A stretch of DNA of 64,000 bases from Sulfuricella sp. (GTDB lineage: Bacteria; Pseudomonadota; Gammaproteobacteria; Burkholderiales; Sulfuricellaceae), in contig JAQTNE010000006.1 of assembly GCA_028713975.1 (NCBI GenBank), positions 98,614 to 162,613 on the forward strand, in the 5' to 3' direction. The notes under the pieces are model-generated. The model was not told where the DNA came from and did no database searches. It saw only the letters and a program-made list of their open reading frames with translations. The stretch's first letter is position 1, and each line of letters begins with the position of its first letter. Position numbers and translations under genes: made by a program. Positions 1 to 10,751 of the stretch are shown here, piece after piece.

Positions 1-2
1 AA

Positions 3-776
3 ATTTTCAGACCCAATACGCCAACTGAGGCTTCAATCCGCAGCCAGCAGAGCAATGAGTCCAGTGGTGGTGCCGGCCAGCCGGCAAGCGGCGTGCCTGG
101 CGCGCTGTCCAATCAGCCGCCCGGCGCCGCCAGTGCGCCTCTCACGGCGCCTGCTGCCACGGCGGCAGGCGCTACTCCCGCGCAGCCTGCCGGTGGTGGA
201 GGCGGGCGCAAGGAATCGACGGTCAACTATGAGCTGGATAAGACCATCAAGCATGTCAAGTCGCCGGTGGGGGGCGTCAAGCGCCTCTCGGTGGCGGTGG
301 TGGTGAATTACAAGAAAGTTGTGGGCAAGGATGGAAAAGTTAATTTCAAGCCGATGTCCGCCGCCGAAATGGCGCAGATCAGCAATCTCGTCAAGGAGTC
401 CATGGGTTACCGTCAGGATCGGGGCGATACGCTCAACGTGGTAAATGCCTCGTTCAGCGCTGTGGCTGAGGAAATTCCGGCAACACCGATCTGGAAGGAT
501 CCGGCGACGATCTCGCTGGCCAGGGAGATTGCCAAGAACCTGTTAATTGCCGGCATCGTGTTTTTCCTGGTATTCAAGGTGCTGCGCCCCTTGTTTAAGG
601 AGCTCGCAACTCCGCCGCTGCTGCCTGAGGCCGAGCAGTTAGAGCACCTGGCGATGCCAGTGGATGCCATGAAGGCAGACTATGAAGATCGCCTGAGGGT
701 GGCCAAGGTAATGGCGCGCGAGGAGCCAAAGGTGGTGGCGAGTGTAGTCAAGGACTGGATTGGCAGCAATGAGTGA
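3..776 (+). CDS. fliF: Flagellar M-ring protein FliF, C-terminal part (5' end outside window)
   Basis: Frame is open from the window start; FliF-like C-terminal region with TM segment and acidic tail; directly followed by fliG. Confidence 0.93.
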   Translation: MFRPNTPTEASIRSQQSNESSGGAGQPASGVPGALSNQPPGAASAPLTAPAATAAGATPAQPAGGGGGRKESTVNYELDKTIKHVKSPVGGVKRLSVAVVVNYKKVVGKDGKVNFKPMSAAEMAQISNLVKESMGYRQDRGDTLNVVNASFSAVAEEIPATPIWKDPATISLAREIAKNLLIAGIVFFLVFKVLRPLFKELATPPLLPEAEQLEHLAMPVDAMKADYEDRLRVAKVMAREEPKVVASVVKDWIGSNE

Positions 777-1764
777 CGACGGAGTAACGAAGAGCGCCAT
801 TTTGCTGATGACCTTGGGTGAGGAAGAAGCGGCTGAAGTTTTCAAATATCTCGGCCCGAAGGAGGTGCAGAAGCTGGGGGCTGCCATGGCGAAACTTGGC
901 AACGTCAAGCGCGACATGTTGGAATCGGTGATGTATGATTTTCTCGCCTTGGCGGGCGAGAGAACCAACCTGGGCGGGGGTTCCGATGAGTACATCCGCA
1001 GCGTGTTGAACAAGGCGCTGGGCGAGGAGAAAGCGGCCGGTATGATCGACCGCATCCTGCATGGCGGCGACACCAGCGGCATCGAGGGGCTGAAGTGGAT
1101 GGACGGCAGCGCCGTGGCGGAGCTGATCAAGAATGAGCACCCCCAGATTATCGCTACCATTCTGGTTCATCTCGACCGTGATCAGGCGAGCGAGGTGTTG
1201 TCCTTCTTTACCGAGCGTCTGCGTAACGATGTGGTGTTGCGTATTGCCACCCTGGAAGGGATTCAGCCTTCTGCGCTGAAAGAGTTGAACGATGTGCTGA
1301 GCAAGCTCCTGTCGGGTGCCAGTAATCTAAAGAAAAGCGCGATGGGCGGCGTCAGGGCGGCGGCTGAAATCCTGAACTATGTCGGCACCGCCAACGAAAC
1401 TGCGATTATCGCCAGCGTACGCGATTACGACCCTGAGCTGGCGCAACAAATCCAGGACGAGATGTTCGTCTTCGAAAACCTGCTGGATGTGGAAGACCGG
1501 TCTATCCAACTGCTGTTGCGCGAGGTGCAGTCGGAGTCACTGATCATTGCACTCAAGGGCACGAGCGAGGAACTGCGCGAAAAAATCTTCAAGAACATGT
1601 CGCAACGGGCCGCCGAAATGTTGCGCGACGACCTGGAAGCCAAAGGGCCGGTGCGTGTCAGCGAAGTCGAGGCGGAACAGAAGGAAATCCTCAAGGTCGT
1701 GCGCAAACTGGCCGACGAAGGCCAGATTGTGATAAGCGGCAAGGGAGAGGAAAGCTTTGTCTAA
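769..1764 (+). CDS. fliG: Flagellar motor switch protein FliG
   Basis: MSDDGVTKSAILLMTLGEEEAAEVFKYLGPKEVQKLG; NEHPQIIA motif; start chosen at the second Met of the track ORF. Confidence 0.97.
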   Translation: MSDDGVTKSAILLMTLGEEEAAEVFKYLGPKEVQKLGAAMAKLGNVKRDMLESVMYDFLALAGERTNLGGGSDEYIRSVLNKALGEEKAAGMIDRILHGGDTSGIEGLKWMDGSAVAELIKNEHPQIIATILVHLDRDQASEVLSFFTERLRNDVVLRIATLEGIQPSALKELNDVLSKLLSGASNLKKSAMGGVRAAAEILNYVGTANETAIIASVRDYDPELAQQIQDEMFVFENLLDVEDRSIQLLLREVQSESLIIALKGTSEELREKIFKNMSQRAAEMLRDDLEAKGPVRVSEVEAEQKEILKVVRKLADEGQIVISGKGEESFV

Positions 1765-2383
1765 TTTTATTCCCAAGGAGCGGTTGAGCGCCTACCAGCG
1801 CTGGGAACTGAATTCACTGGACGAGTCGGAGCCGGAGCCGGTTGGGTTACCGCCGGAGCCGACGGTGCCGTTGCCAACGGCGGAAGAAGTCGAGAACATT
1901 CAGCGGCAGGCCCATCAGGAAGGGTATGCCGCAGGTTATCAAGAAGGCAAGGAGAGGGTCGATTCCGAGCTGGCGCGACTGATGCAGTTGGCATCGACGC
2001 TGGAAGGCGCACTGAGCCGGTTTGACGAAGATCTGATGCAGAGCCTGCTTACGTTGTCCCTGGATGTGGCCAAGCAGATGATACGGGAGGCTTTGCGGGT
2101 GCGGCCAGAGCTGGCCTTGCCGGCGGTTCGCGAGGCGGTCAACAGCCTGCCCCAAGCCAGCCAGCATCCGCACATCAAATTGCATCCGGATGACGCGGCT
2201 TTGGTGCGATCGTTGATGGCAGACGAACTAAGCCACTTCCAATGGAAATTGATTGAAGATAGCCGCATCGAGCGAGGCGGGTGCCGGGTCGAAACGGCGA
2301 ATAGCGAGGTCGATGCCACTATGGGAAATCGCTGGGAAAGAGTGCTTGCCGCTTTGGGACGTGAAGGCGCCTGGCTTGAATAA
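1757..2383 (+). CDS. fliH: Flagellar assembly protein FliH
   Basis: FliH-like sequence, position between fliG and fliI, overlaps fliG end by 8 bp. Confidence 0.92.
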   Translation: MSNFIPKERLSAYQRWELNSLDESEPEPVGLPPEPTVPLPTAEEVENIQRQAHQEGYAAGYQEGKERVDSELARLMQLASTLEGALSRFDEDLMQSLLTLSLDVAKQMIREALRVRPELALPAVREAVNSLPQASQHPHIKLHPDDAALVRSLMADELSHFQWKLIEDSRIERGGCRVETANSEVDATMGNRWERVLAALGREGAWLE

Positions 2384-2437
2384 AAGCTTTGTGCCGCCTT
2401 GTGTTGCTGTGGTCAATGATTTGCCGGCTTCTGGATC

Positions 2438-3838
2438 GTGATGCCCTCCTCTGATCGTTGGAATGGCTTTCTGCGAGAATGCGGCGAAGCGGTTGCCGCT
2501 GCCGCCCCCTGGATCGTGACTGGTCGTTTGACACGGGTTGCCGGCTTGGTGATGGAAGCGGTGGGCCTGAGGCTTGCGGTGGGCGCCAGTTGCACCGTCC
2601 ATCTGCCCGACGGCCATGATGTTGACGCCGAGGTGGTTGGCTTTTCCGGCGAGAAGCTGTTTCTCATGCCATCTACCGATGTATACGGATTGGTGCCGGG
2701 TGCCAGGGTGACGCCGGCGGATACGCTGACGCAGCGCACTCCCGGGCAGGGAGGAAGGCTTCCCCGCCGACGGCGTTCCGAAGCCGGGGTGCGCCAGGTA
2801 CAGGTGGGCAGCGAATTGCTGGGGCGCATTCTCGACGGTGCCGGTCGCCCGCTCGACCGGCTCGGGTTGCCACACCTGGAACACCAGGTGCCGCTCAATA
2901 GCCGTTCTTGCAATCCTCTTGGCCGTGCGCCAATCCGTGATGTTCTGGATGTCGGCGTGCGCGCCATTAATGCGTTGCTGACCGTTGGCCGCGGGCAGCG
3001 CATGGGATTGTTCGCCGGTAGCGGCGTCGGCAAGAGCATCCTGCTCGGTATGATGGCGCGTTTCACCAGCGCCGATGTGATTGTGGTCGGGCTGATCGGC
3101 GAACGCGGACGTGAAGTCAAGGAGTTCATTGAAAACATACTGGGGCCGGCAGGGCTGGCGCGCTCCGTGGTGGTCGCCGCGCCGGCTGACACCCCGCCGT
3201 TGCTGCGACTTCATGGCGCGGCCTATGCCACGGCGATCGCCGAATATTTTCGCGACCAGGGCAAACATGTGCTGCTGATCATGGATTCGCTCACGCGCTA
3301 TGCCATGGCACAACGTGAAATTGCGCTGGCCATCGGCGAGCCGCCGGCAACCAAAGGTTATCCACCATCGGTGTTTGCCAAGTTGCCGCAACTGGTTGAG
3401 CGTGCCGGTAACGGCCAGGTTGGCGGAGGATCCATTACGGCGTTTTATACCGTGCTGGTGGAGGGGGATGACCAGCAGGATCCGATCGCGGACAGCGCCC
3501 GCGCCATTCTGGATGGCCACATTGTGTTGTCGCGCGGTCTCGCCGATCAAGGTCATTATCCCGCCATCGATATTGAAGCCTCGGTCAGCCGGGCGATTAC
3601 CGAATTGCTTGAGCCGCAAGACCTGGTTCGGGTGCGCCGGTTCAAGCAGCTTTACTCCCGCTTTCAGCGCAGCCGGGATCTGATCAGTGTTGGTGCTTAC
3701 GTGAAAGGCAGCGATTCGCTGCTGGATGAGGCGATAGCACTATACCCGCAGATGGAGGCTTTTCTGCAACAGGATATGCACCAGAGCCAGAGTTATGGCG
3801 AAAGCCGCGACTATCTGTCCGCATTGTTCAATGCGTAA
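2438..3838 (+). CDS. fliI: Flagellum-specific ATPase FliI
   Basis: Walker [44 protein letters not shown]. Confidence 0.97.
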   Translation: MMPSSDRWNGFLRECGEAVAAAAPWIVTGRLTRVAGLVMEAVGLRLAVGASCTVHLPDGHDVDAEVVGFSGEKLFLMPSTDVYGLVPGARVTPADTLTQRTPGQGGRLPRRRRSEAGVRQVQVGSELLGRILDGAGRPLDRLGLPHLEHQVPLNSRSCNPLGRAPIRDVLDVGVRAINALLTVGRGQRMGLFAGSGVGKSILLGMMARFTSADVIVVGLIGERGREVKEFIENILGPAGLARSVVVAAPADTPPLLRLHGAAYATAIAEYFRDQGKHVLLIMDSLTRYAMAQREIALAIGEPPATKGYPPSVFAKLPQLVERAGNGQVGGGSITAFYTVLVEGDDQQDPIADSARAILDGHIVLSRGLADQGHYPAIDIEASVSRAITELLEPQDLVRVRRFKQLYSRFQRSRDLISVGAYVKGSDSLLDEAIALYPQMEAFLQQDMHQSQSYGESRDYLSALFNA

Positions 3839-3857
3839 GCGCGGAACCTGAAACGAA

Positions 3858-4319
3858 ATGCCCCGGCGATTTCCGCTTCAACCCCTTCTCGATCTTGCCC
3901 AGAATCATACCGATGCCGCAGCGCGGAATTTGCATCTGCTCAAGGTGGCATGGCAGGGGGCGGAGGAAAAGCTCCGGCAATTGACCGCTTACCGGGAAGA
4001 TTATCGGGCACGCCTATTGCAAGCAACAAAAATGGGAATGCAGGTGAATTCGCTCAAGGATTTCCAATCGTTTCTCGGCAAGCTCGAAATCGCCATCCGC
4101 CAGCAGGCGGAAGAGGTGGGGCACTGCAAAAAACGTTGGGAAGACGGGCGGCACGAGTGGCAGGAAAAACAGCGTAAGCTCAAAGCTTTTGATACCCTGT
4201 CGTTGCGCCATCAGAACAGCGAACGGAAGCGCGAGGACAAGCTTGAACAGCGTGAACAGGACGAGCTTTCCGGCAAAAAATTTGAGCAGGGGGAGCCAAA
4301 GGATACTCCCCACTCCTGA
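3858..4319 (+). CDS. fliJ: Flagellar export protein FliJ
   Basis: Coiled-coil small protein following fliI. Confidence 0.88.
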   Translation: MPRRFPLQPLLDLAQNHTDAAARNLHLLKVAWQGAEEKLRQLTAYREDYRARLLQATKMGMQVNSLKDFQSFLGKLEIAIRQQAEEVGHCKKRWEDGRHEWQEKQRKLKAFDTLSLRHQNSERKREDKLEQREQDELSGKKFEQGEPKDTPHS

Positions 4320-4322
4320 AAG

Positions 4323-4337
4323 TGGCATGCGTTTTGC
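4323..4337 (+). promoter_or_regulatory. Putative sigma-54 promoter upstream of fliK
   Basis: TGGCATGCGTTTTGC: GG-N10-GC architecture, 39 bp before the fliK ATG. Confidence 0.55.
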
Positions 4338-4376
4338 TTTGTTAATCCTGAAAAACGAATTTTGAAAGGATGACCG

Positions 4377-5705
4377 ATGCCACAATTACCCGTTTCTCCC
4401 GTTGTATCCCAGCCGTCTGGTGCCGGCGTCGGCCAGTCATCTGCTTCTTCTGCCTCGGGCTCGGACGGCGGAACCGGATTGGATGGCGCGCAAGGGCAAA
4501 ATTTTGGTGAGGTTCTTACCAAACAGATGAAAGAGGCATCCAAGGCCACTGCCAGCGAAGGTGGTGAGACTGCCGGGAAGCCCGACGCATCGGCGGTTTT
4601 CCCTGTTGATTTCTCCATGCTGATCGCTTCGTCACCCGCACCGGTGGCCGCTATCCAGGCAGAAGGGTCTGATGCCGTGATAGCAGATGAGACGACGGTT
4701 ACACCGACCGTGATAGCAGCCGAGACGGCGATTATGCCGGTTGTGACGACGGACGAGACGGCTGTCACATTAGCCAAGGCGGCAGTTATGCCGACCGCAG
4801 TACCGGCTGAATCCGGCCTGAATAAATCATTGGCACGTTCTTCACGAACTGTGGAGGATGGCGGCGACGAGCCGGCAGAAGAGTCAAGTGCGCCTGCGGC
4901 TCTTCCTGTCGATCTTTCAGTGCTGGCCACCCCATCGTTTGTTCCTGTGATTCCCACACGGATAGAGTCTGATGTTAAGAAGGCGCCGGTCGAGGCGACT
5001 TCGGACAAGATATTAACGCAGTACTCACGCACCGATGAAATTGGCCAGGCGGCAAAAATTGCCGGTGACGGCAAGGATTTGCCGGCGGCAATGCCTCCAG
5101 AGAAAGCGTTTTCCGCCAAGCTGGCGGCGATGGTGGATACTTCAGTTGACAAGGTAAGTACACAGCCACAATTAGCGGATTCGCCCACTTTTGCCCAAAT
5201 ATCAGCGACTGGGAGTGGCGCTGTCGAGCCGCTTCGACAGATGGAGCAGCAATCGTCAACGCTATCAGTCGCGCCCAGGGTCGGTTCTGCGGAGTGGGGC
5301 GGTGCAGTTGGCGAGAAAGTTTTGTGGATGGCGAACCAGAGCCACCAGGTGGCTGAATTGCATCTCAATCCACCCAACCTCGGGCCGCTCGAGGTGCGTC
5401 TGACGATTAACAATGACCAGGCTAGCGCCATGTTTGTTTCCAGTCATGCTGCCGTGCGTGAGTCAATCGAGGCGGCATTGCCGCGCTTGCGCGAAATGCT
5501 GGCTGATAATGGCATCACGCTGGGCAATACTACGGTTGGCTCGGAATCGTTCAGTCAACAACAGCAGGCGTTCGACCAGCAGCGGCGCGATGGTGGAGAA
5601 GGGGCGCGCGTCGATAAGGGGATGGAGGGCATCCTGGCCAGAATTTCAGGAGCGGGCCGGTCGACGGGTCTGGCACATGATGGCATGGTTGACATCTTTG
5701 CTTGA
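4377..5705 (+). CDS. fliK: Flagellar hook-length control protein FliK
   Basis: Low-complexity N-terminal region and conserved C-terminal Flg_hook motif (VAELHLNPPNLGPLEVRLTI). Confidence 0.95.
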   Translation: MPQLPVSPVVSQPSGAGVGQSSASSASGSDGGTGLDGAQGQNFGEVLTKQMKEASKATASEGGETAGKPDASAVFPVDFSMLIASSPAPVAAIQAEGSDAVIADETTVTPTVIAAETAIMPVVTTDETAVTLAKAAVMPTAVPAESGLNKSLARSSRTVEDGGDEPAEESSAPAALPVDLSVLATPSFVPVIPTRIESDVKKAPVEATSDKILTQYSRTDEIGQAAKIAGDGKDLPAAMPPEKAFSAKLAAMVDTSVDKVSTQPQLADSPTFAQISATGSGAVEPLRQMEQQSSTLSVAPRVGSAEWGGAVGEKVLWMANQSHQVAELHLNPPNLGPLEVRLTINNDQASAMFVSSHAAVRESIEAALPRLREMLADNGITLGNTTVGSESFSQQQQAFDQQRRDGGEGARVDKGMEGILARISGAGRSTGLAHDGMVDIFA

Positions 5706-5935
5706 TCATTACGCAACTGCGCAGTTAAGAATATGCCGCCTTGGATAGCAGTTTAAGCCTTGCCGGAGGCTGTTAAATCGTTTCAATATGCATTTTTCTT
5801 AACATTAAATAAAATTGAGTTGATATTATAAAAAACATAAATTACCATCTGAAACTAGTTGTTTTTAATATTATTTAACCGCAAACAATAAAAAATATTG
5901 GAGTCGGCAGTTGAAGCGGCGGCAAGGGGACGGGA

Positions 5936-6427
5936 ATGGCTCAGGACAAGGCGAAAAAAGAAGAGGCAGAAGAGGATGCAGCGCCCATAAAGAAAAAGGG
6001 AGGGGTGTTTCTGATCCTTGCAATCCTGCTGGTGCTGGGCGGATTGGGAGGCGGTGCGGCATGGTATTTTTCCCAGTCCGGTGCAAAGCCAGAAGAAAAA
6101 GCGAAGCCCCCCATTTTCGTGACGCTCGAAACATTCACCGTTAATTTGCAAGGGGACGGCGGCAGCGGCGGTGGTGAGCGATATCTGCAGGTCGGGATAG
6201 ACTTGAAAGTGGCTGATCCAGCCGTGGTTGACTTGGTAAAGTTGCATATGCCGGAAATCCGTAATGGCATATTGTTGCTGCTTTCGAGTAAAAGTGCCGA
6301 GCAGGTAACCGGTCTTGAGGGCAAGCAGAAGCTGATTGCCGAGATTCAGGGTCAGGTCGCCAAGCCGCTTGCGGCTGCGGGTAAGGGTGTGATAGGTGTT
6401 TATTTCACATCCTTTGTCATTCAGTAA
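5936..6427 (+). CDS. fliL: Flagellar basal body-associated protein FliL
   Basis: Single TM segment and FliL domain; order fliK-fliL-fliM. Confidence 0.93.
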   Translation: MAQDKAKKEEAEEDAAPIKKKGGVFLILAILLVLGGLGGGAAWYFSQSGAKPEEKAKPPIFVTLETFTVNLQGDGGSGGGERYLQVGIDLKVADPAVVDLVKLHMPEIRNGILLLLSSKSAEQVTGLEGKQKLIAEIQGQVAKPLAAAGKGVIGVYFTSFVIQ

Positions 6428-6465
6428 TTATGTGTTTCAACTGTAGCAATATTTAAAGGACGAGC

Positions 6466-7467
6466 GTGTCAGACGACATCCTGTCACAAGACGAAGTTGA
6501 TGCCTTACTCAAGGGTGTAACCGGTGAGGTGGATGAGACCACCGCTACGGAGGAGACGGGTGGCGCCCGTCCCTACAACCTGGCTAAGCAGGAGCGCATC
6601 GTCCGGGGTCGTATGCCGACCCTGGAGATTATTAACGAGCGTTTCGCCCGCCTGTTCCGCATCGGCTTGTTCAACTTCATGCGCCGTACTGCGGAAATCT
6701 CCGTGAGTCCGGTGCGTGTTCTCAAGTACAGCGAATTTGTCCGTAATCTGGTGGTGCCGACCAATCTGAACATGGTGCACGTCAAGCCGCTACGCGGTAC
6801 CTCGTTGTTTATTTTTGATCCGAACCTGCTGTTTCTGGTGGTGGATAACCTGTTTGGCGGCGACGGACGTTTCCACATGCGGGTGGAGGGTCGGGACTTC
6901 ACCCCGACTGAACAGCGCATCATTCAGCGTTTGCTGGAGGTGGTCTTCGAAGAATACAAAAAAGCCTGGGACTCGGTTTTTAAGGTTGAATTCGAGTACA
7001 TCCGCTCGGAGATGAACACTCAGTTCGCCAATATTGCCACACCCAGCGAAGTGGTCGTGGTAACCACGTTCAACATCGAGTTGGGGTCGGGTGGGGGCGA
7101 TTTTCACATCTGCATGCCCTATGCTATGATCGAACCGATTCGCGATATGCTCTACAGCAGCATGCAGGGCGAGCGCATGGAGGTGGACGAGCGCTGGGCC
7201 AAGTTGCTGACCAAGCAGATGCAGTCGGCTGAGGTGCACCTGATTGCGAACCTGGGCGAGACAGCAATTAACTTGGGACAAATTCTGAACATGAAAGCGG
7301 GAGACGTGATTTCCCTGGATATTCCTGAAGCAATCATCGCTGCAGTGGACGGTGTGCCAGTGCTGGAATGCAACTATGGCGTCCTTAATGGCCAGTATGC
7401 GCTCAAAGTGAACAAGATTATTTCTGGCGCAGAAGACGAAATCCTCCACGGAGACAAAAATGGCTGA
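6466..7467 (+). CDS. fliM: Flagellar motor switch protein FliM
   Basis: DDILSQDEVDALLKGV N-terminus, SPOA C-terminus. Confidence 0.97.
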   Translation: MSDDILSQDEVDALLKGVTGEVDETTATEETGGARPYNLAKQERIVRGRMPTLEIINERFARLFRIGLFNFMRRTAEISVSPVRVLKYSEFVRNLVVPTNLNMVHVKPLRGTSLFIFDPNLLFLVVDNLFGGDGRFHMRVEGRDFTPTEQRIIQRLLEVVFEEYKKAWDSVFKVEFEYIRSEMNTQFANIATPSEVVVVTTFNIELGSGGGDFHICMPYAMIEPIRDMLYSSMQGERMEVDERWAKLLTKQMQSAEVHLIANLGETAINLGQILNMKAGDVISLDIPEAIIAAVDGVPVLECNYGVLNGQYALKVNKIISGAEDEILHGDKNG

Positions 7468-7969
7468 CGAAACACCGGATGGCGTGGATGATTGGGCGGC
7501 GGCGATGGCCGAGCAGACTTCTGCGGACGCGCCGGACGCGAGCGCGCCGGGCGCTTCCTCTGCCGGGGATGATTGGGGTGCGGCTCTAGCCGAGCAGACA
7601 TCTACCGAATCGCAAAATGCGGCGTCAATTTTTGGCGGCAGTACCCCGTCTGCCGCGAAGGCGCAGTTCGACCAGTTTTCCCCGTCTGGCGTGGCAGCCG
7701 GAGCGCCCAACAATATTGACATGATTCTGGACATTCCGGTCAACCTCACGGTTGAACTGGGGCGCACCAAGCTGGCCATCCGCAGCCTGTTGCAACTGGC
7801 GCAGGGGTCGGTGGTGGAGCTGGACGGTCTGGCAGGAGAGCCGATGGATGTGCTGGTTAACGGTTGCCTGATAGCCCAGGGCGAAGTCGTGGTGGTGAAC
7901 GACAAATTTGGTATCCGCCTGACTGATATTATTTCCCCCTCCGAACGCATACGCAGACTACATAAATGA
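7460..7969 (+). CDS. fliN: Flagellar motor switch protein FliN
   Basis: ILDIPVNLTVELGRTKLAIRSLLQLAQGSVVELDGLAGEP. Confidence 0.97.
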   Translation: MADETPDGVDDWAAAMAEQTSADAPDASAPGASSAGDDWGAALAEQTSTESQNAASIFGGSTPSAAKAQFDQFSPSGVAAGAPNNIDMILDIPVNLTVELGRTKLAIRSLLQLAQGSVVELDGLAGEPMDVLVNGCLIAQGEVVVVNDKFGIRLTDIISPSERIRRLHK

Positions 7970-8436
7970 ACCTGATGAAAGAGGTGACAGGGCGGCTCCC
8001 CATCGGGTTTTTTCTTCTTTTTTCTTTCCCCGTACTCGCTGCACAGCCTGCTGCGACAACTCTTGCCGTTTCCACGAGCCCTGCTACAGGCATGTTTGGC
8101 GGGTTGCAGGTTTTATTCAGCCTGGGACTTGTGTTGGCCGTGATAGTGGGCGCGGCATGGCTATTGCGGCGATTATCCCCGGGGCAGATGGGTGCCGGAG
8201 GCGTGGTCAGGGTGATCGGTGGTGTTGCATTGGGCCCCAAGGAGCGACTGGTACTGGTGGAGATCGGCGAAACATGGCTGGTGCTGGGGGTGGCGCCGGG
8301 GCAGGTGAATACCTTGCATACCCTGACTAAACCGGAGGGCGGCGTGCGCGCTACGGAAGCGGCATCGCCCGGTGTGGAACACGGCTTTTCTGTCTGGCTC
8401 AAAAAAGCGATGCAGGGGCGCAAAAGTGAGCAATAA
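7966..8436 (+). CDS. fliO: Flagellar biosynthetic protein FliO
   Basis: Signal/TM region and [18 protein letters not shown]-type FliO motif; overlaps fliN end. Confidence 0.9.
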   Translation: MNLMKEVTGRLPIGFFLLFSFPVLAAQPAATTLAVSTSPATGMFGGLQVLFSLGLVLAVIVGAAWLLRRLSPGQMGAGGVVRVIGGVALGPKERLVLVEIGETWLVLGVAPGQVNTLHTLTKPEGGVRATEAASPGVEHGFSVWLKKAMQGRKSEQ

Positions 8437-8437
8437 A

Positions 8438-9208
8438 ATGAGGTTGTTTTTGCTTGGGTATAAGCCGCTGTTTGTTGTCGCGCTATTGTCGATTGGTGTG
8501 GTAGCCCCGCTGGCAGCCATGGCGGCCGACCCTGGCCTGACCGCTTTTACCAGTGTGCCGGCACCGGGCGGTGGACAGACCTACACTCTCAGTATTCAGG
8601 CGCTGCTGATGATGACAGCGCTGACATTCCTGCCGGCGATGTTGTTGATGATGACGTCGTTTACCCGCATCGTTATCGTGCTGTCGCTGTTGCGCCAGGC
8701 GATTGGTACGATGCAGGCGCCCCCCAACCAGATACTGGTCGGCCTTTCCCTGTTTCTGACTTTTTTCGTGATGGCGCCGGTTTTCGATAAAATTTACGCT
8801 GATGCGTACAAGCCATACTCGGAGCAGAAAATTGATGCCACTGTGGCGCTGGAAAGAGGAACGGCTCCCCTGAAAGCTTTCATGTTGCGGCAGACGCGTC
8901 AGGATGATCTGGCTCTGTTCGTCAAGCTTTCCAACAGCGCCCCCCTGCCCGGCCCGGAAGCGGTACCGATGAAAATTCTGGTCCCGGCCTATGTGATCAG
9001 TGAACTCAAGACCGCGTTCCAGATCGGTTTCGTGGTGTTTATCCCGTTCCTGATCATCGACATGGTGGTGGCCAGCGTGCTGATGTCCATGGGTATGATG
9101 ATGCTGTCGCCAGTGGTGATTTCTCTGCCATTCAAGCTGATGTTATTCGTTCTGGTTGATGGCTGGAATCTGCTGGTTGGCTCTCTGGTGCAGAGTTTTT
9201 ACACATGA
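8438..9208 (+). CDS. fliP: Flagellar biosynthetic protein FliP
   Basis: [36 protein letters not shown]; start set at the ATG after the fliO stop. Confidence 0.97.
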   Translation: MRLFLLGYKPLFVVALLSIGVVAPLAAMAADPGLTAFTSVPAPGGGQTYTLSIQALLMMTALTFLPAMLLMMTSFTRIVIVLSLLRQAIGTMQAPPNQILVGLSLFLTFFVMAPVFDKIYADAYKPYSEQKIDATVALERGTAPLKAFMLRQTRQDDLALFVKLSNSAPLPGPEAVPMKILVPAYVISELKTAFQIGFVVFIPFLIIDMVVASVLMSMGMMMLSPVVISLPFKLMLFVLVDGWNLLVGSLVQSFYT

Positions 9209-9474
9209 CTCCCGAAGGTTTTATCACCATCGTTCAGCAGGCGCTGGAGATTACTTTGCTGGTGTCAGCGCCGTTGCTCCTTGCGGCGCTTGCCATCGGT
9301 TTGCTGGTGAGTGTTTTTCAGGCGGCTACCCAGATCAATGAAATGACCCTGTCGTTCATCCCCAAGCTGCTTGTGATATTCCTCGTGCTGGGCGTCGCTG
9401 GACCCTGGATGTTGACTCTGTTGATGGATTATACCCGCCGCCTGTTTCTCAGTATCCCCGGCCTGGCGAGTTAG
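9205..9474 (+). CDS. fliQ: Flagellar biosynthetic protein FliQ
   Basis: 89 aa, two [24 protein letters not shown]. Confidence 0.97.
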   Translation: MTPEGFITIVQQALEITLLVSAPLLLAALAIGLLVSVFQAATQINEMTLSFIPKLLVIFLVLGVAGPWMLTLLMDYTRRLFLSIPGLAS

Positions 9475-9491
9475 TTCAGGGTTGTTCTGCG

Positions 9492-10286
9492 ATGATCAGC
9501 ATCACCTCCGCCCAATTGGAAATATGGCTGGGGGCCTTTATCTGGCCTTTTGCGCGCATTCTCGCCCTGGTTGGCAGCGCGCCGGTCCTCGGCAACCCGA
9601 GCCTCCCCATCCGAGTGAAAGTGGGATTGTCCTTTGTTATTACGCTGGTGCTGACGCCCGTACTCGGCACCATGCCGGTGGTGGAGCCGGGTTCCGCGAT
9701 TGGGCTCCTCATCCTGGCACAACAAGTCGTGATCGGCGTGGCAATCGGATTCGCCATGACCATCGTTTTTACCGCAGTGGAATTGGCTGGTAATATCGCG
9801 GGTATGCAGATGGGTCTGGGTTTTGCCACTTTCTTTGATCCGCAAAACGCCGCACAGTCTCCTGTGGTGGCACAGTTCCTCGGCTTGTCCGCCACTCTGG
9901 TATTTCTTGCGTTGAACGGTCATTTGCTGATGATTGAAATACTGGCACAAAGCTTTAAGGTGTTGCCGGTGATGGCCCAGCCGTTTTCCGCGGTCGGCTG
10001 GCGGGTTCTGGCGGGCTGGGGCGGTGAAATGTTCCTTGCCGGAGTGCTGCTTGCCATGCCGGTCATGGCGGCCCTGCTGACCATCAACATCGCGCTGGGC
10101 ATCATGACTCGCGCTGCACCACAGCTTAATATCTTCTCGGTCGGATTCCCGATTACGCTGGCAGTCGGTTTTGCCGTACTTGCCCTCGCCCTTCCTTATT
10201 TCACCCCGGTGTTCGACCGGCTGATCCATGACGGGGGGCAGATGATGCTGCTGGTTTTGCGCCAGGCAAACCCTGTTGTCCCATAA
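9492..10286 (+). CDS. fliR: Flagellar biosynthetic protein FliR
   Basis: Polytopic FliR family sequence following fliQ. Confidence 0.96.
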   Translation: MISITSAQLEIWLGAFIWPFARILALVGSAPVLGNPSLPIRVKVGLSFVITLVLTPVLGTMPVVEPGSAIGLLILAQQVVIGVAIGFAMTIVFTAVELAGNIAGMQMGLGFATFFDPQNAAQSPVVAQFLGLSATLVFLALNGHLLMIEILAQSFKVLPVMAQPFSAVGWRVLAGWGGEMFLAGVLLAMPVMAALLTINIALGIMTRAAPQLNIFSVGFPITLAVGFAVLALALPYFTPVFDRLIHDGGQMMLLVLRQANPVVP

Positions 10287-10491
10287 TGGTTCCAGTCAAC
10301 GTATTCGTTGCCCTCGCGTTATTTTAAATAGGTGACGTAGCCAAAGCCGGAAATTGCACGGTGCAGTAGATTTACGCGGCCAAGGATTGACCAGATTATT
10401 TTTTTGCCGTGCCCTTCACTTTGCTGGAAAACACCCGATATAGTTATTACAGGCACTTTGAAACAAGTTGGCGTGAAACTGGAGGTGGATC

Positions 10492-10722
10492 ATGATGGTG
10501 ACAATGGATATGTGTTCGGCCAAAGTGGATGATGACAGCTATTCTCCCGAGGTGATGTGCGCTGGCTGGAACCCTGAAATCGCGATGATGCAGGGCAGGG
10601 CAGCGGAGCTCGCAACACAGTTGATCTGTCACCAGTCCAGGCATGTTGACGGCATGCTGCCGGATGTGGCCGCCGTGGATGCCGAAGCCTTTCTGGAGCG
10701 GATGTACGCGTTTCAGAGATAG
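10492..10722 (+). CDS. Small hypothetical protein (76 aa)
   Basis: Plausible RBS (aactggaggtgg), followed by a terminator-like hairpin; no family recognised. Confidence 0.6.
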   Translation: MMVTMDMCSAKVDDDSYSPEVMCAGWNPEIAMMQGRAAELATQLICHQSRHVDGMLPDVAAVDAEAFLERMYAFQR

Positions 10723-10751
10723 CTAGCGGCAGGAGATTTTCCATGCAAACG

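Noticed and set aside
2228-3619. 463-aa minus-strand ORF opposite fliI (and similar large antisense ORFs at 4211-5431, 11309-12421, 13620-14792)
   Set aside because: Shadow ORFs of GC-rich coding genes; composition is low-complexity and no family signature is seen
10287-10490. Cobalamin riboswitch upstream of the B12-dependent RNR
   Set aside because: No B12-box or recognisable riboswitch core found by eye; a covariance-model search would be needed
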